Assembly (NCBI GenBank): GCA_902525575.1
Contig: CABZHU010000006.1
Coordinates: 1-49,997, forward strand
Direction of reading: 5' to 3'
DNA length: 49,997 bases
Source of the DNA: an uncultured Pelagibacteraceae bacterium
GTDB taxonomy: Bacteria; Pseudomonadota; Alphaproteobacteria; Pelagibacterales; AG-422-B15
Shown here: positions 1 to 10,797 of the stretch, in pieces
How positions within the stretch are numbered: the stretch's first letter is position 1
Layout of the letters: each line of letters begins with the position of its first letter
Program-made: the position numbers and the translations under genes
The notes under the pieces: generated by a model
What the model was told of the DNA's origin: nothing
The model's database searches: none
Seen by the model: the letters and a program-made list of their open reading frames with translations, nothing else

Positions 1-626
1 ATGATATTGAGAGTTTGTTGACAGAAAATCGAATTTTTAAACAAAGAAATGTGAATATAGGAAAAGTATCCAAAGAAGATGCTGTTGACAGGGGGTTCAG
101 TGGATTTGTTTTAAGAGCCTGCGGCATTCCATGGGATTTAAGAAAATCTCAACCATATGATTGCTACGATAAACTTGATTTCAAAATACCAGTTGGTTCA
201 AACGGAGATTGTTACGATCGTTATTTGTGCCAAATTGATGAGATGAGAGAGAGTATTAAGATTATGCTCCAGTGTCTTGATAAAATGCCTACGGGTGAAG
301 TTATAAATCGAGACTCTAAAATTGCAGCTCCAAAAAGAATGGATATGAAGAATTCTATGGAATCTATTATACATCATTTTAAATTTTTTACAGAGGGTTT
401 TCATGTGCCAGAAGGTGAAATATATACTGCTGTTGAGGCCCCTAAGGGTGAATTTGGAGTTTATCTTATAGCCGATGGAACCAGCCGGCCTTATAGATGC
501 AAAATCAGGGCTCCTGGGTTCGCACACCTTCAAGCTTTTGATCTATTATCAAAAGGACACTTGTTAGCTGACGTTCCAGCAATACTCGGTTCAATCGCTA
601 TTGTTTTTGGAGAGGTGGATAGATGA
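1..626 (+). CDS. nuoD: NADH-quinone oxidoreductase subunit D (C-terminal part)
   Basis: This is the 49-kDa subunit of respiratory complex I, which lies in the peripheral arm and helps form the quinone-reduction pocket. The reading frame is open from base 3 to the TGA at 624-626, so the 5' part lies outside the window. The opening [20 protein letters not shown] matches the middle of NuoD. The C-terminus, with [20 protein letters not shown] and FGEVDR, is the normal family end. Its stop overlaps the nuoE start in ATGA, which implies translational coupling. It is the first visible gene of a nuoD-to-nuoN run in the conserved order. There is no sign of damage in the visible 208 codons. Confidence 0.97.
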   Translation, partial: DIESLLTENRIFKQRNVNIGKVSKEDAVDRGFSGFVLRACGIPWDLRKSQPYDCYDKLDFKIPVGSNGDCYDRYLCQIDEMRESIKIMLQCLDKMPTGEVINRDSKIAAPKRMDMKNSMESIIHHFKFFTEGFHVPEGEIYTAVEAPKGEFGVYLIADGTSRPYRCKIRAPGFAHLQAFDLLSKGHLLADVPAILGSIAIVFGEVDR

Positions 627-1180
627 GCAATCTTAATGACAATTTTTCTTTCAGCGAAACAAATGAACGTGAAGCAAAAAAGATACTCTCTAAATATCCG
701 TCAGATAGAAAACAAAGTGCAATTATGCCATTATTAGATTTAGCTCAAAGACAAAATGACAATTGGTTGAGCAGAGATGTCGTAGAGTATGTGGCTAACT
801 TTATAGAAATACCTTTTATCAAGGCGTGGGAAGTTGTTACTTTTTACTCAATGTATTACACGAAGTATAACGGCAAATATTTAGTTCAAGTATGTGGAAC
901 AACTCCATGTTGGCTAAGAGGATCAGACCAAGTTGCTAAAGCATGTAAAGAAATGATTTCACCTGATCAAAATACTCTGTCAAAAAATGGCCTTTTTTCC
1001 TGGATGCAGGTTGAGTGTTTGGGCGCATGTGTCAACGCTCCTTTGGTTCAAATTAATGATGATTACTATGAAGATTTAACATATGACACAACAAAAAATA
1101 TACTGCAGTCATTGATGGATGGCGTAGAGATTAAAGTTGGCTCACAAAATGGTCGAACGAGCTCAAAGGCGGTTTCATAA
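623..1180 (+). CDS. nuoE: NADH-quinone oxidoreductase subunit E (24 kDa)
   Basis: NuoE is the thioredoxin-fold subunit of the NADH dehydrogenase module of complex I and carries the [2Fe-2S] cluster N1a. The cluster ligands can be seen as the pairs C-x4-C (CGTTPC) and C-x3-C (CLGAC), followed by the typical NAPLVQIND. The protein has 185 residues, close to the family length apart from a short C-terminal tail. Its ATG overlaps the nuoD stop (ATGA), and its stop overlaps the nuoF start (TAATG). This fits a tightly coupled operon in which NuoE and NuoF are made together as the flavin module. Confidence 0.97.
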   Translation: MSNLNDNFSFSETNEREAKKILSKYPSDRKQSAIMPLLDLAQRQNDNWLSRDVVEYVANFIEIPFIKAWEVVTFYSMYYTKYNGKYLVQVCGTTPCWLRGSDQVAKACKEMISPDQNTLSKNGLFSWMQVECLGACVNAPLVQINDDYYEDLTYDTTKNILQSLMDGVEIKVGSQNGRTSSKAVS

Positions 1181-2448
1181 TGTTAAAAGAAAAGGATAAA
1201 ATATTTACTAATCTTTTTGGAGATGAAACGTATAGCTTAAAAAGTGCTCAAAAAAGAGGGGACTGGAATAATACAAAATCACTTATCAAAAAAGGTCGCG
1301 ATTGGATCATTGATGAAATGAAAAAATCTGAGTTAAGAGGTCGCGGTGGCGCTGGTTTTCCAACAGGATTGAAATGGTCATTCATGCCTAAAGATCCTGC
1401 TCTGAATAATTATCTTGTTGTTAATGCTGATGAGTCTGAACCAGGCACTTGTAAAGATCGTGACATGATAAGAAATGAACCCCATAAGCTTATCGAGGGA
1501 TGCCTGTTGGCTTCTTTTGCTATGAATGCACATACTTGTTATATTTACATAAGAGGTGAATATTTTAATGAAGCTGTAGTTCTTCAGAATGCAATTGATG
1601 AGGCTTATGAAGCAGGTCTAGTTGGAAAGAATGCTGCTAAGTCTGGCTGGGATTTTGATATATATCTTCACCGAGGAGCAGGCGCCTATATATGTGGAGA
1701 GGAGACAGCTCTTCTTGAAAGTCTTGAGGGTAAAAAGGGCTTCCCTCGACTTAAACCACCATTCCCTGCAAATAAGGGCCTGTATGGATCCCCAACGACT
1801 GTCAATAATGTTGAGACTATTGCTGTAGTCCCAACGATATTAAGAAGGGGAGGAGAATGGTTCTCCTCATTTGGTAGAGAGAAGAATACAGGAACAAAGG
1901 TTTTTTGTATTTCAGGACACGTCAATAACCCATGTAATATTGAAGAAGAAATGGGCATACCTCTTCGTGAATTGATAGAAAAACATGCAGGAGGAGTTAT
2001 TGGGGGATGGGATAATTTAAAAGCTATCATTCCTGGAGGATCTTCAGTTCCGCTAATACCAAAAAATATATGTGATAGTGTTTTAATGGACTTTGACTCT
2101 CTTACAGAAGTAAAAAGTGGACTAGGAACAGCAGCTGTTATTGTTATGGATAAAAGTACTGATCTTGTAACGGCCATATCAAAATTATCTCATTTTTATA
2201 AACATGAAAGTTGCGGCCAATGTACCCCATGTCGTGAAGGCACTGGGTGGTTGTGGAGAATGATGGAAAAAATTGGAGAAGGAAATGCAACTTCTAGTGA
2301 TATCGACAAATTACTTGATGTTACCAAACAAATTGAAGGACACACGATTTGCGCTCTTGGTGATGCAGCTGCATGGCCTATTCAAGGTTTGTTCAGGCAC
2401 TTTAGAGAAGAAATAGAAGAAAGTTTAACTAAAATCCGAGCTGCATAA
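1180..2448 (+). CDS. nuoF: NADH-quinone oxidoreductase subunit F (51 kDa, FMN and NADH binding)
   Basis: NuoF binds NADH and FMN and holds cluster N3; it is where electrons enter complex I. Visible signatures in order are the glycine-rich [28 protein letters not shown], the FMN region [19 protein letters not shown], and the [4Fe-4S] motif [11 protein letters not shown] with a distal cysteine in [13 protein letters not shown]. At 422 residues it is the normal length. It overlaps nuoE by one base upstream and nuoG by one base downstream (TAATG at both ends). Confidence 0.98.
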   Translation: MLKEKDKIFTNLFGDETYSLKSAQKRGDWNNTKSLIKKGRDWIIDEMKKSELRGRGGAGFPTGLKWSFMPKDPALNNYLVVNADESEPGTCKDRDMIRNEPHKLIEGCLLASFAMNAHTCYIYIRGEYFNEAVVLQNAIDEAYEAGLVGKNAAKSGWDFDIYLHRGAGAYICGEETALLESLEGKKGFPRLKPPFPANKGLYGSPTTVNNVETIAVVPTILRRGGEWFSSFGREKNTGTKVFCISGHVNNPCNIEEEMGIPLRELIEKHAGGVIGGWDNLKAIIPGGSSVPLIPKNICDSVLMDFDSLTEVKSGLGTAAVIVMDKSTDLVTAISKLSHFYKHESCGQCTPCREGTGWLWRMMEKIGEGNATSSDIDKLLDVTKQIEGHTICALGDAAAWPIQGLFRHFREEIEESLTKIRAA

Positions 2449-4958
2449 TGGTTAAGGTTAAAATAAATGGTATAGAAAACGATGTTCAAGAGGGAGTAAC
2501 AATCCTTCAGGCCTGTGAGGAAGCCGGCCTTGAAATACCTAGATTTTGTTATCATGATCGATTGTCTATAGCTGGTAATTGTCGGATGTGCCTTGTAGAC
2601 GTTGAAGGTGCTCCAAAACCGGTAGCATCTTGTGCAATGCCAATAAATGAAGGCATGTCTATCCATACAAATACCCAAACAGTTAAAAAAGCTCGCGAAG
2701 GAGTTATGGAGTTTCTACTCATAAACCACCCACTTGACTGCCCGGTTTGTGATCAGGGAGGTGAGTGTGACTTACAAGATCAGACAGTTGCATTTGGACC
2801 TGAAAACTCAAGATTTAACGAAAATAAAAGATCAGTTGATGAAAAGTACATGGGTCCTCTTATTAAAACATACATGACCCGTTGTATACATTGTACTCGA
2901 TGCATTCGATTTGGCGATGAGGTTGCCGGTGTTAATCAATTAGGTGCGCTTAATAGGGGCGAGAATATGGAAATAACGACTTACCTCGAACAAACACTCG
3001 ATTCTGAACTATCTGCCAACATTGTGGATCTCTGTCCCGTAGGGGCGTTAACTTCTAAACCTTATCAATTTGAAGCAAGACCATGGGAGCTAAAGAAAAC
3101 GGAGTCCATTGATGTAATGGATGCTGTAGGTTCAAATATAAGAGTAGATACGTATGGGTGGAAAGTTAAAAGGATCCTTCCAGTATTAAATGAAGACATT
3201 AATGAAGAATGGATCTCTGATAAGACTCGCTATGCTTGCGATGGACTATTAACGCAACGCATTGACACACCTTTAATTAAAAATAATGGAAAGTTTGTAG
3301 AAAGTGATTGGAATGAGTCACTTTCAAAAGTTACAGAACTTTTAAAGTCAAATGATCCTGAAGAAATTGTTTTTTTATTAGGTGACTTTATTGATTTAGA
3401 AACTGCATATTTAATAAAAAAATTAGCTGACTCATTAAACATAAAGTCAATTGAATGTCGACAAGACGGTTGCAAGATTCCCTTCAACCATAGGTCACAA
3501 TTCTTATTCAACTCAAAGATTAATGGCTTAGATGAAACTGACTGCCTATTAATAGTTGGTAGCAATATAAGAGAAGAGGCTCCAATTATAAATGCACGAA
3601 TTAGAAAACAAGTAATATCAAGAGATTTGCCTTTAGCACTCATTGGAGAAAATTTTGACTTAACATATAAATATGAACACCTAGGAAATGATGTAAATAT
3701 TTTAACTGATATTTTGTACGATAAAAATGAATTTTCCAAAAAGCTTTCGGAAGCAAAAAAACCAATGCTTATAGTGGGACAAGCTTTGTTAAATAGGGAT
3801 GACTCAATTCAAATTTATTCTCTACTCGAATCCTTCATTGAAAAATTTAATATGGCAAACGACGAGTGGAACGGGTTTAATGTTCTACAATTAAGCGCGT
3901 CTAGAGCAGGATCATTAGAAGTTGGTTGTTACCAGAAAAACAAAAATTTAGAAGACATTATTGATGATGCGCACAACAACAAAGTGAGACTGGTAATGTC
4001 ATTTGGTGCAGACGAAATAAATTATAAACATTTTGAAAATAGTAAGATTATTTACATGGGTACCCACGGTGACAAAGGTGCAAATGCAGCTGATATCATC
4101 TTGCCTTCTGCTGCATATACGGAAAAAGATGGCATTTACATCAATACAGAAGGAAGAACTCAATTCGCCAATAAAGCCAGTTATCCCCCTGGAGATGCCA
4201 AAGAGGACTGGAAGATAATTAACCAAATTAGCAAACTTATGTCTTTAGACTGGCCTTTCATTGATCAAGGAGATGTAAGATCTGTAATTTTTGATGATTA
4301 TCCCCATCTTAATGAAAATTTTAAAGATCAAACATGTGAATATATAAAACTTTTAGAAAATAAATCAAAAGATGAAATTGAAATTACGCCTAAAGATACA
4401 AGAACTGCAAAAGAAAAAAAATCAGACACTATAAATGAGAATATTAAAGATTTTGAAAACAATTCTGCTTATAAAATATATAATTTACCATGGAAAGATC
4501 TCAGTGATCGGCAAAGGGAATATTTAAGAAAATATAATTATCCAGAAACTTGGTCAGAATTTACAGAACATTATGGGTTCAAGGTAGTTAATGACATTAA
4601 AAAGAAAAATAACGTAGTCCTGCCATACGAAGAGCAATATGCAAAAAGTTTAGGTAAGGTTTGGGATGATTTATCTTATAACCAAAAGAAATGGGCCTAC
4701 ACAAAGAGAAATAAAAATAATTTGATTGGTTTAGCAGATGATGCCAATTTCACTCCTGAAGGCATTGTAGTCATTAGTGATAACCAAGAGGCATATTATG
4801 CTAAACCAAAAGAAATTTATTTTGAAAATAAAAAATTAATTCCAAGTATAAATGATTTTTACGTTACAGATACTATCTCACGCCATTCAAGTACGATGGC
4901 AGAGTGCAGTAGGGCAAGAAAAGAAATGAGAAGCTCAGTTAAAGAGAAAGCTTCCTAA
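2448..4958 (+). CDS. nuoG: NADH-quinone oxidoreductase subunit G with a C-terminal insert
   Basis: NuoG is the 75-kDa iron-sulfur subunit of complex I. The N-terminus shows the [2Fe-2S] ferredoxin cysteines ([18 protein letters not shown]), then the His-Cys cluster region ([18 protein letters not shown]) and a C-x2-C-x3-C...CPVGAL cluster motif. A molybdopterin-oxidoreductase-like domain follows to about residue 625. At 836 residues it is about 140-150 longer than I expect for alphaproteobacterial NuoG. The excess lies between about residues 635 and 795, before the conserved tail [13 protein letters not shown]...TMAECS. It is lysine-rich and contains two similar motifs, W682-KDLS-x2-Q and W739-DDLS-x2-Q. 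The reading frame is intact, so the insert is probably translated. Its function is unknown. Confidence 0.96.
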   Translation: MVKVKINGIENDVQEGVTILQACEEAGLEIPRFCYHDRLSIAGNCRMCLVDVEGAPKPVASCAMPINEGMSIHTNTQTVKKAREGVMEFLLINHPLDCPVCDQGGECDLQDQTVAFGPENSRFNENKRSVDEKYMGPLIKTYMTRCIHCTRCIRFGDEVAGVNQLGALNRGENMEITTYLEQTLDSELSANIVDLCPVGALTSKPYQFEARPWELKKTESIDVMDAVGSNIRVDTYGWKVKRILPVLNEDINEEWISDKTRYACDGLLTQRIDTPLIKNNGKFVESDWNESLSKVTELLKSNDPEEIVFLLGDFIDLETAYLIKKLADSLNIKSIECRQDGCKIPFNHRSQFLFNSKINGLDETDCLLIVGSNIREEAPIINARIRKQVISRDLPLALIGENFDLTYKYEHLGNDVNILTDILYDKNEFSKKLSEAKKPMLIVGQALLNRDDSIQIYSLLESFIEKFNMANDEWNGFNVLQLSASRAGSLEVGCYQKNKNLEDIIDDAHNNKVRLVMSFGADEINYKHFENSKIIYMGTHGDKGANAADIILPSAAYTEKDGIYINTEGRTQFANKASYPPGDAKEDWKIINQISKLMSLDWPFIDQGDVRSVIFDDYPHLNENFKDQTCEYIKLLENKSKDEIEITPKDTRTAKEKKSDTINENIKDFENNSAYKIYNLPWKDLSDRQREYLRKYNYPETWSEFTEHYGFKVVNDIKKKNNVVLPYEEQYAKSLGKVWDDLSYNQKKWAYTKRNKNNLIGLADDANFTPEGIVVISDNQEAYYAKPKEIYFENKKLIPSINDFYVTDTISRHSSTMAECSRARKEMRSSVKEKAS

Positions 4959-4960
4959 AT

Positions 4961-5974
4961 ATGAATGGGTTACAGTCAAATTTTTTTGAATTAATAACAA
5001 TAATATTTTATTGTATTTTAATCTTTGTACCACTTCTTGTTGGTGTTGTTTTAGCCTTATATGCGGATAGAAAAATATGGGCCGCTGTTCAAAAACGAAG
5101 AGGGCCTAATGTTGTTGGGCCATTTGGATTATTTCAAGTGCCTGCAGATGGATTAAAATTTATATTCAAAGAAATTATTCTCCCTGACAGTGCCGACAAA
5201 ACTGTTTTTTTAATTGCTCCAATTATTACTCTAGCTTTATCCATCGCTGCATGGGCTGTGATCCCTGTTCAAGCAGGGGTTGTATTAGCAAATATAAATG
5301 TTGGCATATTATATATTTTTGCAATTAGTTCTCTTGGAGTTTATGGAATACTGATGGCCGGTTGGGCCTCAAACAGCAAATATCCTTTTTTTGGAGCATT
5401 AAGATCCGCTGCCCAAATGGTATCTTATGAAGTATCAATAGGTTTTGTGATCGTAACAGTTTTAATGTGCGTAGGCTCATTAAACTTGAGTGAAATCGTA
5501 CTTGCTCAAAAAAATATTTGGTTTTTCATACCACTATTCCCAATGTTTATAGTCTTTTTCATTTCTGCTCTAGCTGAAACCAATCGACCCCCATTTGATT
5601 TACCTGAAGCCGAGTCAGAGCTTGTTGCAGGTTATCAAACTGAATATTCGGGAATGCCTTTTGTTCTATTTTTATTTGGTGAATATATAAATATTTTATT
5701 AATGTGTGCCATGACAACTATTCTCTTCTTAGGCGGATGGTTGCCTCCCATTGATGTATATCCATTAAATGCTATACCTGGATTTGTGTGGTTCATTCTC
5801 AAAGTAACACTAGTTTTTTATATGTTTGCTATGGTTAAAGCGTTTGTCCCTCGATATCGATATGATCAGCTAATGCGATTAGGTTGGAAAGTATTCCTTC
5901 CTTTATCATTACTTGCTGTAGTACTTACATCGTCAATATTATTCTTTTTTAAACTTGCTCCAGGTATGTCATGA
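4961..5974 (+). CDS. nuoH: NADH-quinone oxidoreductase subunit H
   Basis: NuoH is the membrane subunit (ND1) at the junction of the two arms of complex I and lines the quinone channel. The signature [20 protein letters not shown] near the N-terminus and the cytoplasmic-loop motif [20 protein letters not shown] are both present. About eight hydrophobic segments span its 337 residues, the usual length. The start lies 2 bases after the nuoG stop, and the end overlaps nuoI by four bases (ATGA). Confidence 0.98.
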   Translation: MNGLQSNFFELITIIFYCILIFVPLLVGVVLALYADRKIWAAVQKRRGPNVVGPFGLFQVPADGLKFIFKEIILPDSADKTVFLIAPIITLALSIAAWAVIPVQAGVVLANINVGILYIFAISSLGVYGILMAGWASNSKYPFFGALRSAAQMVSYEVSIGFVIVTVLMCVGSLNLSEIVLAQKNIWFFIPLFPMFIVFFISALAETNRPPFDLPEAESELVAGYQTEYSGMPFVLFLFGEYINILLMCAMTTILFLGGWLPPIDVYPLNAIPGFVWFILKVTLVFYMFAMVKAFVPRYRYDQLMRLGWKVFLPLSLLAVVLTSSILFFFKLAPGMS

Positions 5975-6456
5975 GATTTTTAAATTTTATAAAATCATTT
6001 CTATTAATTGATTTCATTAAAGCTTACTTACTAGCTCAGAAATATTTTTTTAAGAAGAAAGCAACGATTAACTATCCCTTTGAAAAAGGAAAACTTAGTC
6101 CACGCTTTAGAGGTGAACATGCTCTTAGGCGCTATCCAAGCGGAGAAGAAAGGTGCATTGGATGTAAGCTATGTGAGGCAGTATGTCCAGCTCAGGCAAT
6201 TACAATTGAAACTGAGCCAAGAGATGATGGAACAAGAAGAACCACAAGATATGATATTGATATGGTTAAATGTATCTATTGTGGTTTATGTGAGGAGTCG
6301 TGTCCTGTTGATGCAATAGTTCAGGGGCCGAATTTTGAATTCACGACAGAAACTAGAAAAGAACTTTACTATACTAAAGATAAACTTTTAGAAAATGGTG
6401 ATAGGTGGGAAACAGTAATAGCTGAAAATTTAGAAGCTGACGCTAAATACAGGTAA
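5971..6456 (+). CDS. nuoI: NADH-quinone oxidoreductase subunit I (8Fe-8S)
   Basis: NuoI (TYKY) carries the clusters N6a and N6b that pass electrons toward N2. Two ferredoxin motifs are visible, [12 protein letters not shown] and [12 protein letters not shown], spaced as in the family. The 161-residue length and the C-terminal [15 protein letters not shown] are typical of alphaproteobacterial and mitochondrial forms. The start codon overlaps the nuoH stop. Confidence 0.98.
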   Translation: MRFLNFIKSFLLIDFIKAYLLAQKYFFKKKATINYPFEKGKLSPRFRGEHALRRYPSGEERCIGCKLCEAVCPAQAITIETEPRDDGTRRTTRYDIDMVKCIYCGLCEESCPVDAIVQGPNFEFTTETRKELYYTKDKLLENGDRWETVIAENLEADAKYR

Positions 6457-6461
6457 ATTTC

Positions 6462-7076
6462 ATGTCAATCTCACTAATTACCTTTTATCTTTTTTCCGCA
6501 ATTCTCCTGCTCTCATCTTTAATGGTGATTTCAACAAAAAATCCTGTTCATTCTGTTTTATTTTTAATTTTAGCTTTTCTTAATGCTGCAGGTATATTTG
6601 TTATTCTTCATGCAGAATTTTTAGCCATGATATTAATCATTGTTTATGTTGGCGCTGTAGCTGTCTTATTTTTATTTGTCGTTATGATGCTTGATTTTAA
6701 AACATCTCTTGAAAAAGATAATATCCTAAAATACATGCCAATAGGTCTCTTAATTGGATTAGTATTTATTGCTGAACTTGTTATTGTATTAATCAACACG
6801 CGTTTAGATTTATCCAATATTCAAATATTATCTAACCCATTGGATAATTTTTCAGACCAATCTAATACTGAAGCTATAGGATCAATTCTTTACACTAACT
6901 ATGTTTTATATTTTCAGTTATCAGGAGTAATTTTACTAGTTGCCATGGTCGGATCAATTGTATTGACCTTAAGAGATAGAGAAGGCGTTAAACGTCAAAT
7001 TGTATCAGAGCAAGTTGATAGAAAAGGAAAAATTGAGCTTGTAGATGTAAAATCAGGTGAGGGTATTGATATATAA
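6462..7076 (+). CDS. nuoJ: NADH-quinone oxidoreductase subunit J
   Basis: NuoJ (ND6) is a five-helix membrane subunit of complex I. The conserved third helix can be seen as [20 protein letters not shown], with the pi-bulge region typical of the family. The protein has 204 residues. Its stop overlaps the nuoK start by one base (TAATG), as is usual for this pair. The hydrophilic C-terminal tail of about 35 residues is a common alphaproteobacterial feature. Confidence 0.96.
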   Translation: MSISLITFYLFSAILLLSSLMVISTKNPVHSVLFLILAFLNAAGIFVILHAEFLAMILIIVYVGAVAVLFLFVVMMLDFKTSLEKDNILKYMPIGLLIGLVFIAELVIVLINTRLDLSNIQILSNPLDNFSDQSNTEAIGSILYTNYVLYFQLSGVILLVAMVGSIVLTLRDREGVKRQIVSEQVDRKGKIELVDVKSGEGIDI

Positions 7077-7381
7077 TGATTGAACTTAATCAATTTCTAA
7101 TTTTATCAGCTTTACTTTTCTCAATAGGTGTTATTGGCATATTCTTGAATCGAAAAAATGTAATTATAATTCTAATGTCAATTGAGATTATTTTATTGGC
7201 AGTTAATATTAATTTAGTTTCATTTTCTTATTTTTTAAACGATCTAACAGGCCAGATATTCTCATTGTTTGTATTAACGGTTGCTGCTGCAGAAGCCGCA
7301 ATTGGATTGGCAATTTTGGTAATCTATAACCGGAATGCAGGTAGCATTGAGATTGAGAAAATAAATACCTTAAAAGGATAA
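7076..7381 (+). CDS. nuoK: NADH-quinone oxidoreductase subunit K
   Basis: NuoK (ND4L) is a three-helix subunit contributing to the proton path of complex I. Its 101 residues show the conserved membrane glutamates in [15 protein letters not shown] and in [15 protein letters not shown]. It is translationally coupled to nuoJ and is followed after 4 bases by nuoL, which has an AAGGAT ribosome-binding site overlapping the end of nuoK. Confidence 0.97.
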   Translation: MIELNQFLILSALLFSIGVIGIFLNRKNVIIILMSIEIILLAVNINLVSFSYFLNDLTGQIFSLFVLTVAAAEAAIGLAILVIYNRNAGSIEIEKINTLKG

Positions 7382-7385
7382 TATT

Positions 7386-9308
7386 ATGATCCACAGCATT
7401 GTAATTTTACCCTTATTGGGGTTTCTCATTGCGTGCACATTATCTTTTTTTAAAAGAAATGCTTTTATAGATCGTTTAGCTGAAGTTATTACGTGTACTT
7501 TTATTGTTTTAGCGGCGTTCTTTTCTTTTTATATTTTCATTGTCAATATAGGTAGCCCCAGTGTTGTTTCTTTAAAGTTATTTACATGGATTGAATCAGG
7601 CTCTTTTTCTGCTGATTGGTCTATTTATTTAGACTCGGTAACCAGTGTAATGTTAGTGGTTATCACAAGTGTTTCTGCTTTGGTGCATGTTTATTCAATT
7701 GGATACATGTCACATGATGATAGTAAGCCTAGATTTATGGGTTATCTGTCATTGTTTACATTTGCTATGATCATGCTCGTTACAGCAGATAATTTTTTAC
7801 AATTATTTTTTGGGTGGGAAGGAGTTGGCTTAGCTTCATATTTATTAATTGGCTTTTGGTACAAGAAACCCACAGCAAACGCAGCTGCCATAAAAGCCTT
7901 CATTGTCAACCGTATTGGTGACTTTGGGTTGGCACTTGGAATTTTTACAATTTTTATCGTCTTTGGAAGTATTGAGTATGAAAATGTTTTCAACAGCGCG
8001 GCCAAATTTTCAGATGCTCAATTTGCTTTTATTGGATACGAGATCCATGCATTAACACTAATTTGTATCTTTTTATTTATAGGTGCGATGGGAAAATCAG
8101 CCCAACTTTTTTTACACACATGGCTGGCTGATGCTATGGAGGGCCCTACACCTGTTTCAGCATTAATTCATGCGGCGACTATGGTTACTGCTGGGGTTTT
8201 TCTAGTAGTAAGATGTTCACCGCTTTTTGATTTAGCGCCAATTGCGATGGATTTTGTTGTAGTTATTGGGGCAAGTACTGCATTTTTTGCAGCAACCATT
8301 GGCCTTGTTCAAAACGATATTAAAAGAGTAATTGCTTATTCAACATGCAGTCAACTAGGTTACATGTTTGTTGCTGCAGGTTTAGGCGCTTACGGGGTAG
8401 CAATGTTCCATTTGTTCACTCATGCATTTTTTAAGGCACTTCTTTTCCTTGGAGCAGGCTCAGTTATTCATGCCGTACATGAAGAGCAGGACATTAGAAG
8501 AATGGGAGGGATAAGTAATTTTATACCAATCACTCAAGTCATGATGATTATTGGAACCATATCATTAATGGGCTTTCCATTCACATCTGGCTATTACTCA
8601 AAAGACGCTATTATTGAAACAGCATATCTATCAAATTCAAATTTTGCTGATTATGCTTACATTCTACTTACTATTGGAGTTGTAATGACTTCGTTTTATT
8701 CATGGCGCTTAATGTTCCTTGTTTTCAATGGAAAAACTAGAATGGCTGAAGAGGATTATAGAAAAGTTCATGAGTCATCATCGATCATGCTTATACCTCT
8801 AATGATTTTAGCTATTGGAGCTCTCTTTTTTGGATTTATATTTAAAAGTTACTTTATAGGTTACAACAGTGACGAATTCTGGAATGGATCTATTGTTCTA
8901 CATCATGAAGATCATCATAATATCCCATTATTAATTTATTACCTTCCAGCAATTTTAGGGGTCGTTGGATTTTTTATTGCTTGGATGATGTATCTACGAA
9001 AGTCAAATATTGCTAAAAATATCGCTGAATTAAATAAGCCTTTATACAATTTTTTACTGAACAAATGGTATTTTGATGAACTTTACAACATGGTTCTTGT
9101 TAAGCCAGCAATAGGAGTTGGCAAATTGTTTTGGAAACTAATTGACGGTTATATTATTGATGGCTTTGGACCAAATGGCCTCGCTTCTTTAGTCAGCCGT
9201 ATCTCATCAAGAACTAAGCAAATTCAATCTGGATTTATTTATCATTATGCATTTGCAATTCTGATCGGTTTATCTTTGATTATAACACTTATAATTTTTA
9301 GGTTTTAA
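7386..9308 (+). CDS. nuoL: NADH-quinone oxidoreductase subunit L
   Basis: NuoL (ND5) is an antiporter-like proton-pumping subunit at the far end of the membrane arm. Signatures include FFGWEGVGLASYLLIGFWY, HTWLADAMEGPTPVSALIHA and IGLVQNDIKRVIAYSTCSQL, with the lysine and glutamate residues used in proton transfer. The C-terminal part includes a charged, histidine-containing loop (HHEDHHN) before the lateral helix region. Length is 640 residues, normal for the family. An AAGGAT Shine-Dalgarno sits just upstream. Confidence 0.98.
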   Translation: MIHSIVILPLLGFLIACTLSFFKRNAFIDRLAEVITCTFIVLAAFFSFYIFIVNIGSPSVVSLKLFTWIESGSFSADWSIYLDSVTSVMLVVITSVSALVHVYSIGYMSHDDSKPRFMGYLSLFTFAMIMLVTADNFLQLFFGWEGVGLASYLLIGFWYKKPTANAAAIKAFIVNRIGDFGLALGIFTIFIVFGSIEYENVFNSAAKFSDAQFAFIGYEIHALTLICIFLFIGAMGKSAQLFLHTWLADAMEGPTPVSALIHAATMVTAGVFLVVRCSPLFDLAPIAMDFVVVIGASTAFFAATIGLVQNDIKRVIAYSTCSQLGYMFVAAGLGAYGVAMFHLFTHAFFKALLFLGAGSVIHAVHEEQDIRRMGGISNFIPITQVMMIIGTISLMGFPFTSGYYSKDAIIETAYLSNSNFADYAYILLTIGVVMTSFYSWRLMFLVFNGKTRMAEEDYRKVHESSSIMLIPLMILAIGALFFGFIFKSYFIGYNSDEFWNGSIVLHHEDHHNIPLLIYYLPAILGVVGFFIAWMMYLRKSNIAKNIAELNKPLYNFLLNKWYFDELYNMVLVKPAIGVGKLFWKLIDGYIIDGFGPNGLASLVSRISSRTKQIQSGFIYHYAFAILIGLSLIITLIIFRF

Positions 9309-9311
9309 TTA

Positions 9312-10793
9312 ATGAATGAATTGCCAATCTTAAGTATTTTAATTTTACTTCCAATAGTTGGGATATTTTTCATGACTTTGATCAGAAATAATAATGATCA
9401 AAGTTCAAATAATCTCAAACATACAGCACTATGGATATCTTTTTTAAATTTTTTAATTTCTCTATACTTACTATTTTCATTTAATCAGCAAGATGCAGAC
9501 TTTCAGTTTGAGGAACGATATTTTTGGATTGAATATGGAATATCTTACCATTTAGGCGTCGATGGAATTTCAATCCTATTCATTGTCCTCACAACAATGC
9601 TTGTTCCAATTTGCATCTTAGCTAGTTATGACAGTATAAAATTTTCTGTAAAAGAATATTTAATTGCGTTTTTAGCTCTTGAAACTTTCATGATAGGCGT
9701 CTTTTGTTCCCTTGATCTTGTTTTATTCTATTTATTCTTTGAGGGTGGTTTAATACCCATGTTTCTTATTATTGGCATTTGGGGAGGAGAAAGAAGAGTT
9801 TACTCAACATTCAAATTTTTCTTATACACACTTGCTGGTTCAGTTTTTATGTTACTAGCTATCATTTACATATTTATTACAGCCGGTACTACAGATGTAT
9901 CATACCTATTGGATTATAATTTTACACGCAATGAACAGATTGTGTTGTGGCTTGCTTTTTTTGCGTCATTTATGGTTAAAATCCCAATGTGGCCATTTCA
10001 TACTTGGCTGCCAGATGCCCACGTTGAAGCTCCTACAGCGGGCTCAGTAATATTAGCTGGAGTTTTATTAAAAATGGCAGGATATGGTTTTATTCGTTTC
10101 TCAATTGGCTTTTTCCCTGAAGCCTCAGAGCTTTTTGCTCCACTCATCTTTGCACTTAGTATTGTAGCTATAATCGTTACATCGTTGATAGCATTAGTTC
10201 AGGAGGATATGAAAAAGTTAATAGCGTATTCCTCTGTTGCACATATGGGATTTGTAACTTTAGGAATTTTTACATTTTCAGTTCAAGGAATTGAAGGAAG
10301 TGTCATTCAAATGATAAGTCACGGTATTGTTTCTGCAGCATTATTTTTATGTGTTGGCGTGGTTTATGATCGATTACACACAAGGGAAATTTCCAGGTAT
10401 GGTGGATTGGTAAGTAAAATGCCAATGTATGCATTTACATTTATGATTTTCATTTTGGCTAGTCTTGGGTTACCAGGAACAAGCGGTTTCGTTGGAGAAT
10501 TTTTAGTATTACTTTCAATATTTAGTATAAATACTTATTTTGCTGTATTTGCTACCACCGGCGTTGTATTAGCGGCAACATATTCTCTATGGCTTTATCG
10601 TAGAATGATTTTCGGTGCCTTAATTAAAGATGATTTGTCAGAGATGTTAGATTTAACCCGAAGAGAAATAATAATATTCGTTCCACTTATTACTCTGACA
10701 ATATTTATTGGCATATATCCAAAACCAGTTATAGATATTATCGAGCCATCAGCAAAAAAAATTGTGAGTCAAGTTAACGGTAAATTAAATTAA
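9312..10793 (+). CDS. nuoM: NADH-quinone oxidoreductase subunit M
   Basis: NuoM (ND4) is the second antiporter-like subunit of complex I. The family motif MWPFHTWLPDAHVEAPTAGS is clear, as are the helix-5 glutamate in FYLFFEGGLIPMFLIIGIWGG and LVQEDMKKLIAYSSVAHMGF. It has about 14 hydrophobic segments and 493 residues, the normal length. It begins 3 bases after nuoL. Confidence 0.98.
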   Translation: MNELPILSILILLPIVGIFFMTLIRNNNDQSSNNLKHTALWISFLNFLISLYLLFSFNQQDADFQFEERYFWIEYGISYHLGVDGISILFIVLTTMLVPICILASYDSIKFSVKEYLIAFLALETFMIGVFCSLDLVLFYLFFEGGLIPMFLIIGIWGGERRVYSTFKFFLYTLAGSVFMLLAIIYIFITAGTTDVSYLLDYNFTRNEQIVLWLAFFASFMVKIPMWPFHTWLPDAHVEAPTAGSVILAGVLLKMAGYGFIRFSIGFFPEASELFAPLIFALSIVAIIVTSLIALVQEDMKKLIAYSSVAHMGFVTLGIFTFSVQGIEGSVIQMISHGIVSAALFLCVGVVYDRLHTREISRYGGLVSKMPMYAFTFMIFILASLGLPGTSGFVGEFLVLLSIFSINTYFAVFATTGVVLAATYSLWLYRRMIFGALIKDDLSEMLDLTRREIIIFVPLITLTIFIGIYPKPVIDIIEPSAKKIVSQVNGKLN

Positions 10794-10797
10794 TTTA

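Noticed and set aside
1686-2177. A 163-codon open frame on the minus strand inside nuoF
   Set aside because: It lies fully opposite a well-conserved gene and its translation has no recognisable domain; it is a shadow of nuoF codon use.
3230-3739. A 169-codon open frame on the minus strand inside nuoG
   Set aside because: No start context or family resemblance, and it is antisense to conserved NuoG sequence.
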